Of a stretch of 64,000 nt of DNA, positions 57,646-64,000 are shown piece by piece. The DNA lies in the NCBI GenBank assembly GCA_963765705.1, contig CAVXXJ010000006.1, positions 503,827 through 567,826 of the forward strand. Direction: 5' to 3'. Positions within the stretch are counted from its first letter, which is position 1, and every line of letters begins with the position of its first letter. The translations under genes and the position numbers were made by a program. The notes below the pieces were generated by a model. It was not told the origin of the DNA. It did no database searches and saw nothing but the letters and a program-made list of their open reading frames with translations. Source of the stretch: Gaiellasilicea sp963765705 (GTDB lineage Bacteria; Actinomycetota; Thermoleophilia; Gaiellales; Gaiellaceae).

Positions 57646-57888
57646 ATGGCAAAGACACAAATTCTCTCACCGCTTCCCGGCACGTTTTATCGCCGTCCCG
57701 CTCCCGACAAGCCGGCCTACAAGGAGGTTGGTGACAGCGTTTCCGTTGGCGATATCATAGGGTTAGTCGAGGTGATGAAGACGTTTTATGAGGTGAAGGC
57801 GGAGGGGGCCGGGAAAATCACGCAATTCCACATCGAAAACGAGGAGGCGATTCAGGCCGGACAGCCGATCGCCGACCTGGAAAGCTGA
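57646..57888 (+). CDS. Biotin carboxyl carrier domain protein
   Basis: An 80-residue stand-alone biotinyl domain: a beta-barrel with the biotinylated lysine in GLVEVMKTFYEVK (K at about residue 46), where most biotinyl domains have AMKM. It would carry carboxybiotin made by the adjacent biotin carboxylase. It is 8 bases after pxpA and 32 before the carboxylase. Gene order and size match AccB-like proteins found in pxp clusters. Confidence 0.85.
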   Translation: MAKTQILSPLPGTFYRRPAPDKPAYKEVGDSVSVGDIIGLVEVMKTFYEVKAEGAGKITQFHIENEEAIQAGQPIADLES

Positions 57889-57920
57889 GAAAAATCAGCC
57901 GGCTGCGCGAAATCCCTTAG

Positions 57921-59304
57921 ATGGCGATCCAAAAACTCCTCATAGCCAACCGCGGCGAGATCGCGGTCCGCATCATTCGCGCGGCGCATGAACTTGGTAT
58001 CCGCACGGTGCAAGTGCACAGCCAGGCGGACGCCAAATCGCTCGCTGTCGAGCTTGCCGACGAGGCGGTCGATATCGGCCCGCCGCAGGCCGCGAAATCG
58101 TATCTGAACGTCGCTGCAATCCTCGATGCCGCGAAACGCGCCGGCGCCGATGCGATCCATCCGGGCTACGGGTTCCTGGCCGAAAACGCTGCTTTCGCCG
58201 AAGCCGTCGAGCAGGCCGGACTGATTTTCGTCGGCCCGCGCGCCGAGACGATCCGCATGATGGGCGACAAGGTCGCCGCGCGAGAAATTGCGAAGAAGGC
58301 TGGTGTTCCAACTGTCCCCGGCAGCGATGGACGCATTGACGATCCTGCTGCCGCGCACGCGATTGTCGAGCGCATCGGCTTTCCGGTGATGATCAAGGCC
58401 GCTGCCGGCGGCGGCGGGCGGGGAATCCGCGTCGCGCGCGATATCGCGGAGTTCGATCGCCTGTTCCCGCAAGCAAGCGCCGAGGCGCTCGCTGCCTTCG
58501 GCGACGGCGGCCTCTACCTTGAGCGGATGATCGAGCGCGCGCGCCACATCGAGGTGCAGGTGCTCGGCGACGGGAAGGATGTGATCCACTGCTTCGAGCG
58601 TGAGTGCTCGCTGCAGAGGCGGCGGCAGAAGGTTTGGGAGGAGGCTCCTTCGACGGCGTTGGACGCAGGTTTGCGGGAGAAGCTCTGCACCTCAGCCGTG
58701 GCGCTCGCCCGTTCGGTCGGCTATCGCGGCGCCGGAACGCTCGAGTATCTCTTCGATGATCAGGACGAAAGAATTCTTCTTTCTCGAGATGAACACCCGC
58801 ATCCAGGTCGAGCATCCGGTGACCGAATGGATCACCGGCATGGACCTCGTCGGCGAGATGCTCCGCATCGCCGGAGGCGAGAAGCTCCGGGTGAAACAAG
58901 CGGACATAAAAAGCCGCGGGCATTCGATCGAAGTGCGCATCTGCGCCGAGGACCCCGCGAACGGATTTAGGCCGTGGCCGGGGGTCGTGGGCGACATGCG
59001 CGTTCCGGGCGGGCCGGGCGTGCGCTTCGATTCAATGCTCTATTCCGGCTACGCGATCCCGCCGTTCTACGATTCACTGCTCGGCAAGCTGATCGTGTGG
59101 GGCGAGGACCGCGAGCACGCGATTGCACGATTGAAACGCGCGCTCCGCGAGATGCAGGTCGGCGGTCTGAAGACCACAAAACCTCTTTTCACGGCGCTCG
59201 CCGATGACAACGACCTTATCGCGGCGAACGTACACACCGGCTGGCTGGAAAGCTGGCTCGAGACCAACGCCGTCAAGGCTCGTCTGATCGGGGAAGGGTT
59301 CGGC
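57921..59304 (+). CDS. Biotin carboxylase (AccC-like), frameshifted
   Basis: ATP-dependent carboxylation of biotin. LLIANRGEIAVRIIRAAHEL opens the N-terminal domain, then GADAIHPGYGFLAEN, the ATP-grasp loop KAAAGGGGRGIR, and after an indel near 58775 FFLEMNTRIQVEHPVTE, the catalytic segment. The protein would be about 455 residues. There is no stop before the next domain: the frame runs on through a plausible ribosome site into the PxpB sequence at 59305. I read this as a lost stop from an indel, though a true fusion is possible. Confidence 0.87.
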
Positions 59305-60180
59305 ATGGGCATACGCTACTCATTCGGCGGTGACGAGCACGTCTTCGTCGAGGTCGACGAAGAGATGTCGATGCAGGCGTTCTTCAAAAGCCTGTCGATG
59401 ACCAACGCCGTGCGCGAAAGCAGCATCAAGGGCGTCACCGAGATCTGCCCGGCCAACGCTTCGTTCCAGATCAAGTTCGATCCGGACCGCATCAGCCCCG
59501 CCGATATGATGGCGGAGCTGAAGAAGCTGGAGCATTCCTCGGAGAAGGCGGAATCGGTCATCAAGACCCGCATCATCGAGGTGCCGGTCTTCTACCGCGA
59601 TCCGTGGACGACGGAGACGCTGATGCGTTTTCGCGAGCGCCATCAGGATCCGAACTCGACGGACATCGAATACGCCGCGCGGATCAACGGCTACGCCACC
59701 GTCGACGACTTCATCAAGGCGCATTCCGGCTCGCCCTGGTTCGTGTCGATGGTCGGCTTCGTGGCGGGCCTCCCGTTTCTTTATCAGATGGTCGAACGGA
59801 AGCGGCAGATCGAGGTGCCAAAATATCTTCGCCCGCGCACCGACACGCCGAAGCTGACGGTCGGCATCGGCGGCTGCTTCGGCTGCATCTATTCGGTGCG
59901 TGGCGCCGGCGGCTACCAGATGTTCGGCATCACGCCGATGCCGATCTACGATCCGAACCAGGAGATCAGCTATCTGCGCGATTTCATGATCCTCTTCAGG
60001 CCCGGCGACATCGTGAAATGGAAGCCGATCGATCGCGCCGAATACGACGCGACCGTTGCCGATGTCGCGGCGAACAAGTTCACGCCGCTGATCCGCGAGG
60101 TGAGCTTCGACCTCGAAGAGTTCAACAAGGACATCGACGGCTACAATCATAAGCTCGAGGAGGCGCTCCATGCCCGTTAA
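59305..60180 (+). CDS. pxpB: 5-oxoprolinase subunit B (KipI / allophanate hydrolase subunit 1 family)
   Basis: About 291 residues beginning MGIRYSFGGDEHVFVEVD at ATG 59305, with GGGGAAGGG just upstream. The family features are EVPVFYRDPW (the PVxY segment), GSPWFVSMVGFVAGLPFLY and the glycine-rich GIGGCFGCIYSVRGAGGYQ near the C-terminus. It partners PxpC in a carboxyltransferase-like fold. Joined in frame to the biotin carboxylase here, and its end overlaps pxpC by 11 bases. Confidence 0.82.
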   Translation: MGIRYSFGGDEHVFVEVDEEMSMQAFFKSLSMTNAVRESSIKGVTEICPANASFQIKFDPDRISPADMMAELKKLEHSSEKAESVIKTRIIEVPVFYRDPWTTETLMRFRERHQDPNSTDIEYAARINGYATVDDFIKAHSGSPWFVSMVGFVAGLPFLYQMVERKRQIEVPKYLRPRTDTPKLTVGIGGCFGCIYSVRGAGGYQMFGITPMPIYDPNQEISYLRDFMILFRPGDIVKWKPIDRAEYDATVADVAANKFTPLIREVSFDLEEFNKDIDGYNHKLEEALHAR

Positions 60181-61141
60181 GGTGATCGCGCCCGGGCTCG
60201 CTACGACGGTCCAGGACCTCGGCCGGCCCGGCTACTATCATCTCGGCATCCCGATCTCCGGTGGCATGGACCGGCTGGCGGTCCGCGCCGCCAACATGCT
60301 GGTCGGCAACGACGAGAGCGCCGCCACTCTCGAGGCCGTCTTCATGGGGCCGGAGCTCGAATTCAAACGCGATGCGATCGTCGCCGTCACCGGCGCCGAG
60401 CTGACGCCAAAAGTGGACGGTGCGGCGCGCGAGACGTGGACGTCGTTCCGCGTGAAATCGGGCCAAAAACTGTCGTTCGAATTCCTGAAGGCCGGCGCGC
60501 GCGCTTACATCGCAATATCCGGCGGCATCGACGTGCCCGTCGTGCTCGGCAGCCGCTCGACCTATCCGCTCGGCGCGCTCGGCGGCTTCAAGGGTCGCTC
60601 GCTGCAGGCCGGCGATGAGCTACCGCTGGGGACTGCAAACGGCGCGAAGGAGGGGCAGACAATTACCAAGAACCTCCGCCGGATGCCCGGCAAGCCAGCC
60701 GAGTTGCGGATGCTGCCGGGACTCTACTGGCACCGCATAACCAAAGAGGCGGGGGCTGGCTTCTTCAACGACACCTGGAAAGTGGCGCCGGAAGCCGACC
60801 GCATCGGCTATCGTTTTCGCTCCGGCCATCCGCTAAAATTCGTGGAGCGCAAGCAGCCTTTCGGCGCCGGCTCGGATCCGTCGAACATCGTCGACGCGTG
60901 CTATCCCTACGGCTCGATCCAGGTGCCGGGGGGAACCGAGCCGATCGTCCTTCACCGCGATGCGGTTTCCGGCGGCGGATATTTCATGATCGGAACGGTG
61001 ATCTCAGCCGACATGGACCTGATAGGACAGCTGCAGCCGCACACGGAGGCGAAGTTCGTAGAGGTCGACATGCCGACCGCAATCCAGGCCCGCCACGATC
61101 GCCTCTCACTCCTTGGCCGGATGCGCCAGGCCTTGTCCTGA
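60170..61141 (+). CDS. pxpC: 5-oxoprolinase subunit C (allophanate hydrolase subunit 2 family)
   Basis: A 323-residue intact protein. The family opening is MPVKVIAPGLATTVQDLGRP, then GYYHLGIPISGGMDRLA, the central YIAISGGIDVPVVLGSRS, and in the last third DACYPYGSIQVPGGTEPIVL with GGGYFMIGTV. It forms a complex with PxpB that, with PxpA, hydrolyses 5-oxoproline; in clusters with biotin enzymes related complexes may carboxylate other lactams or ureas. It overlaps pxpB, indicating coupled translation. Confidence 0.9.
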   Translation: MPVKVIAPGLATTVQDLGRPGYYHLGIPISGGMDRLAVRAANMLVGNDESAATLEAVFMGPELEFKRDAIVAVTGAELTPKVDGAARETWTSFRVKSGQKLSFEFLKAGARAYIAISGGIDVPVVLGSRSTYPLGALGGFKGRSLQAGDELPLGTANGAKEGQTITKNLRRMPGKPAELRMLPGLYWHRITKEAGAGFFNDTWKVAPEADRIGYRFRSGHPLKFVERKQPFGAGSDPSNIVDACYPYGSIQVPGGTEPIVLHRDAVSGGGYFMIGTVISADMDLIGQLQPHTEAKFVEVDMPTAIQARHDRLSLLGRMRQALS

Positions 61142-61268
61142 TACGACGCAAGGTGCGATCGAATCGGTTGGCCCTGGTCTTATCTGCAGCGGCTCGCTAG
61201 AGCCGCCGGCGGAGCCGAGCGAGATCGGCGCTTCCAATTCGCATGATCGGGACAGAGGGTGGCTGGCG

Positions 61269-61952
61269 TTGAGTGTCAGAGCGGATCCCATAGCGATCGA
61301 GTCCGGCGAAGACCGCGAGCTCAGCATCGTCAAGGCGCTGGAGGAGGATATCATCTTCGGTCGCCTGGCGCCGGGGTCGCGGCTGACCGAGGACATGCTT
61401 CTCGCGCGCTTCAGGGTAACCCGCCATTTCGTGCGTCAGGCGCTGGTCCAGCTCGAAGCCATGGGCATCGTCATCCGCGAGCGCAACAAGGGCGCGACGG
61501 TGCGCTCGCTGACGCACGACGAGGTCCGCCAGATTTACGCGGTGCGCGAGCTCGTCCAGCGTCAGGCGGCGCTGTGGATTCCATTGCCGTCGCCGGATGC
61601 ACTGATCGAAGAGCTGACGGCGATCCATCGCGAATACAGCCGGCATGTGGACGCCGAATATCTGCGCGGCGTGCACGAGACCAACGATCGTTTTCATCTG
61701 ACGCTTTTCGGTGCGTGCGGGAACGACTACCTCGTCGAGACGATCGAGCTTTACATGCGCTTGACGCTGCCGGTGCGTGCGCGGACCATGGCGAACCCGG
61801 AGTGGCTCAACGTTTCGCGCGAGCATCACCGCATGATGATCGAAATGATGAAGGGCCGCGATAATTGGGTTCTGGCCCAGCTCTGCGTCGACCATCTTCA
61901 GCCGAGCAAGCAGGAGTACCTTGGCCGAGTCGGTTATTCCGGCGAAGGATGA
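61269..61952 (+). CDS. GntR-family regulator (FCD type)
   Basis: A 227-residue regulator. A winged helix-turn-helix at the N-terminus (IIFGRLAPGSRLTEDMLLAR, then VTRHFVRQALVQLEAMGIV) is followed by an all-helical FCD domain with metal-type His/Asp residues (NDRFHLTLF and SREHHRMMIEMM). I chose TTG 61269 because there is no ATG or GTG near the first helix. It is 127 bases after pxpC on the same strand and probably represses the catabolic block. Confidence 0.85.
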   Translation: MSVRADPIAIESGEDRELSIVKALEEDIIFGRLAPGSRLTEDMLLARFRVTRHFVRQALVQLEAMGIVIRERNKGATVRSLTHDEVRQIYAVRELVQRQAALWIPLPSPDALIEELTAIHREYSRHVDAEYLRGVHETNDRFHLTLFGACGNDYLVETIELYMRLTLPVRARTMANPEWLNVSREHHRMMIEMMKGRDNWVLAQLCVDHLQPSKQEYLGRVGYSGEG

Positions 61953-61986
61953 TCAATTCAGCGACACAGCGGGTTGCCCTGGCGGG

Positions 61987-63030
61987 TCAGGCCGCGGCAA
62001 TTTCACTGACGCCTGCAAGGCTCAGCTTGCGGGCATGGTGGCAGCGCGCGAAGTGGCCCGGCGCGATCTCCTCGAGTACCGGTTCCTCCTTGCGGCAGAT
62101 CTCGGTGGCATAGGCGCAACGCGGGTGAAAGTTGCATCCGGGCGGCGGATTGGCCGGGTTGCCGACTTCGCCTTGCAGAACGATGCGTTTCGAGCGAACG
62201 CGCGGATCGGGCTTGGGGACCGCCGAGAGCAGCGCTTCGGTGTAGGGGTGTTTCGGCTGCCGGAAAATCGTCTCGGTTGGAGCCGTCTCGACAATCCGTC
62301 CAACGTACATCACCGCGACGCGGTGGCTGAATTGCTTTACGACGCTGAGGTCGTGGGCGACGAAGAGGTAGGCGAGCCCAAGCTCACGGCGAAGGTCGAT
62401 CATCAGGTTCAGGACCTGCGCCTGGACCGAAACGTCGAGGGCGGAGACCGGTTCGTCGGCGACGACAAGGCGCGGGTTAAGCGCCAGAGCGCGCGCGATC
62501 CCAATGCGCTGCCGCTGTCCGCCGCTGAAAGCGTGGGGGAAGCGGCGCATATATTCGGGGCGAAGCCCGACCAGCCGCAGCAGCTCCGCGACCCGCGCCT
62601 CGCGATCGGATCGCGATCTCATGCCGTAGTTCTTGAGCGGCTCGCCGACCAGATCGAGCAGCGTCATGCGCGGGTTGAGCGAGGAAAACGGATCCTGGAA
62701 AATCATCTGGATATCGCGGCGAAGCTGACGAAGCTCGCGAGGAGCGAGATTGGCAACGTCCACCCGCGCGCCCTCGGACGTGGAGAACCAGATCTCGCCC
62801 GCGCTCGGATCGATTGCGCGAAGGACGCAGCGCGACGTGGTGGTCTTTCCGCAGCCGCTTTCGCCGACCAGCGCCAGCGTTTCGCCCTCATCGATATGGA
62901 AGCTGACATCGTCGACGGCGCGCACTTGCCCGACGACGCGGCGGAGAAATCCCTGATGAATCGGAAAATGCTTGCTGAGATGCCGCACGTCGAGGAGGCG
63001 TCTGCCGCCCGCGCTCGTCGCCGCCGTCAA
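61987..63030 (-). CDS. Dipeptide/oligopeptide ABC transporter ATPase (DppF type)
   Basis: About 347 residues: Walker A GESGCGKTTTSR, FQDPFSSLNPRM, FSGGQRQR signature, Walker B LVVADEPVSALD, H-loop VAHDLSVV, and the cysteine-bearing tail CNFHPRCAYATE. The start is TTG 63030, overlapping the stop of the next gene upstream in a TTGA, with GGGAGG just before. An indel near 63080 joins it in frame to the upstream ATPase, giving an apparent double-ATPase that I consider an artefact. Confidence 0.85.
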   Translation of the reverse strand: MTAATSAGGRRLLDVRHLSKHFPIHQGFLRRVVGQVRAVDDVSFHIDEGETLALVGESGCGKTTTSRCVLRAIDPSAGEIWFSTSEGARVDVANLAPRELRQLRRDIQMIFQDPFSSLNPRMTLLDLVGEPLKNYGMRSRSDREARVAELLRLVGLRPEYMRRFPHAFSGGQRQRIGIARALALNPRLVVADEPVSALDVSVQAQVLNLMIDLRRELGLAYLFVAHDLSVVKQFSHRVAVMYVGRIVETAPTETIFRQPKHPYTEALLSAVPKPDPRVRSKRIVLQGEVGNPANPPPGCNFHPRCAYATEICRKEEPVLEEIAPGHFARCHHARKLSLAGVSEIAAA

Positions 63031-64000
63031 GCGCCGCCTCCCTCGCTGTAAAGGAAGCAGCTTACAAGGTGATCCGGCGCCAACCATGCTTGGCGTCGGC
63101 ATGGCCTGATCGCAGGTGCCCGGCATGAATGACGGGCAGCGCGGGTGGAACGGGCATCCCGATGGCCGGTTGTGAGGATGCGGCACGCTGCCGGCGATGG
63201 TTGCCAGCTTCTCGCCCGGCGCCGCGACAACACTTGGAATCGATTGCAGGAGCGCTCTTGTGTAGGGGTGCTTTGCGTCATGGAAGATCGCGTCAACGGG
63301 CGCGCTCTCGACGACTTCGCCGAGGTACATCACCACGACCTCGTCCGCCGTCTCGGCGACGACGCCAAGGTCGTGAGTGATGAGCATGATCGCCATTCCG
63401 TGGCGTTTCTGCAGATCCCGGAGAAGTTCCAGGATCTGTGCCTGCGTCGTTACGTCGAGTGCGGTCGTGGGCTCGTCGGCGATGAGCAGGCTCGGGTCAC
63501 CGGCAAGCGCCGTGGCGATCATTGCGCGCTGGCGCAATCCCCCGCTCAGCTGGAAGGAGTAGGCGTCGATGCGGCGTTCGGGATTTGGCACGCCAACCTG
63601 ACGCAAGAGGTCGACGCCGATCCGGCGAGCCTCCGTCCGTGACACGTCGCGATGCAGGCGAACCGCCTCCATGAGCTGGACGCCGACCGTGTGGACCGGG
63701 CTGAAGGACGACATCGGCTCCTGAAAGATCAACGCGATCTCACCGCCGCGGATTTTTCGCATTGCCTTGCCGTTGGGATCGAGCGCGGCAAGGTCGACCC
63801 ACTCGCCCGAGCCGTTTTCACGCGAACCGAGGCGGAATCGAATCTCGCCGCCGACGACCTGGCCGGGGCGATCGAGGATGCCGAGGATCGAGCGGGCGGT
63901 CACCGATTTGCCGCAGCCGCTTTCGCCGACGATCCCGAGCGTCTTGCCCGGGTGGACGTCGAAACTCACGCCGTCGAGGGCGATCACTGTGCCTTCGTCG
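63027..64000 (-). CDS. Dipeptide/oligopeptide ABC transporter ATPase (DppD type), partial
   Basis: Runs off the right edge, where it is already in its first strand (TVIALDGVSFDVHPGKT). Walker A is GESGCGKSVTAR, then FQEPMSSFSPVH, a signature LSGGLRQR, Walker B LLIADEPTTALD and H-loop ITHDLGVV. The peptide-transporter tail (CPFHPRCPSFMPGTC) is followed, after an indel near 63080, by DHLVSCFLYSEGGGA and a stop at 63027. The permeases and binding protein of this system should lie beyond the window. Confidence 0.85.

Noticed and set aside
61987..63987. A natural tandem double ABC ATPase
   Set aside because: The missing DppD C-terminus and stop are present in the adjacent frame and a TTGA overlap with a ribosome site exists; an indel explains the fusion.

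Overview
The window is a mosaic. Positions 1 to about 35,734 have the very high GC, GTG starts and gene content of an actinobacterium, most like the Pseudonocardiales (AfsR/BTAD regulator, stand-alone LigD polymerase, IclR, GAP1/GTPase genes). From about 35,734 to the right edge the genes are alphaproteobacterial, most like the Hyphomicrobiales (transketolase-like protein, Yip1 protein, GMC oxidase, NMT1/THI5 ABC system, TorT-like protein, pxp genes, and palindromic intergenic repeats of a kind common in that order). The change falls inside two unrelated half-genes, so I read it as a chimeric join. Two further joins (about 32,085 and 41,658) also splice half-genes together. Single-base frameshifts occur in many otherwise well conserved genes in both parts, which points to indel-rich consensus sequence rather than true decay.

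Actinobacterial part. 1-2,481: formate dehydrogenase (runs off the left edge) and LigD polymerase on the minus strand. 2,524-6,579: calcium/cation exchanger, a many-pass membrane protein, a VOC protein and a frameshifted acyltransferase. 6,506-7,520: gene remnants between two AT-rich direct repeats. 7,616-11,267: NUDIX hydrolase, then an IclR / glucarate dehydratase / 2-hydroxyacid dehydrogenase operon for sugar-acid catabolism. 11,340-13,869: three membrane proteins of unknown role. 14,144-27,852: a compact eight-gene operon encoding a membrane-anchored von Willebrand A (vWA) protein, a DUF4407 coiled-coil membrane protein, a helical two-TM protein, a 1046-residue tubulin-like GTPase, a large membrane protein, a tail-anchored pseudokinase, a P-loop GTPase, and a GAP1-like membrane protein. 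This is the most interesting locus: it looks like a membrane-bound, nucleotide-driven machine, probably a conflict or stress system. 27,859-32,085: TauE/SafE permease and a dpp-type ABC operon cut off in dppB. 32,085-35,734: FAD oxidase (cut) and a divergent AfsR-type regulator (cut).

Alphaproteobacterial part. 35,730-41,658: end of a transketolase-like gene, Yip1 protein, GMC oxidoreductase, small proteins and a truncated acetyltransferase. 41,659-50,284: hydantoin/dihydropyrimidine degradation (M20 amidohydrolase, hydantoinase) with an NMT1/THI5-type ABC importer, closed by a clear terminator. 50,317-52,077: a small protein, a KdgK-like kinase and a SnoaL-like protein. 52,091-61,952: a LysR regulator with an ATC-N9-GAT site, divergent from a TorT-like binding protein, ribose-type ABC ATPase and permease, then pxpA, biotin carrier, biotin carboxylase, pxpB, pxpC and a GntR regulator, suggesting uptake and ATP-dependent opening of 5-oxoproline or a similar lactam. 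61,987-64,000: two dipeptide-type ABC ATPases on the minus strand, joined in one frame by an indel.

I saw no tRNA, rRNA, CRISPR array, transposase or replication origin.
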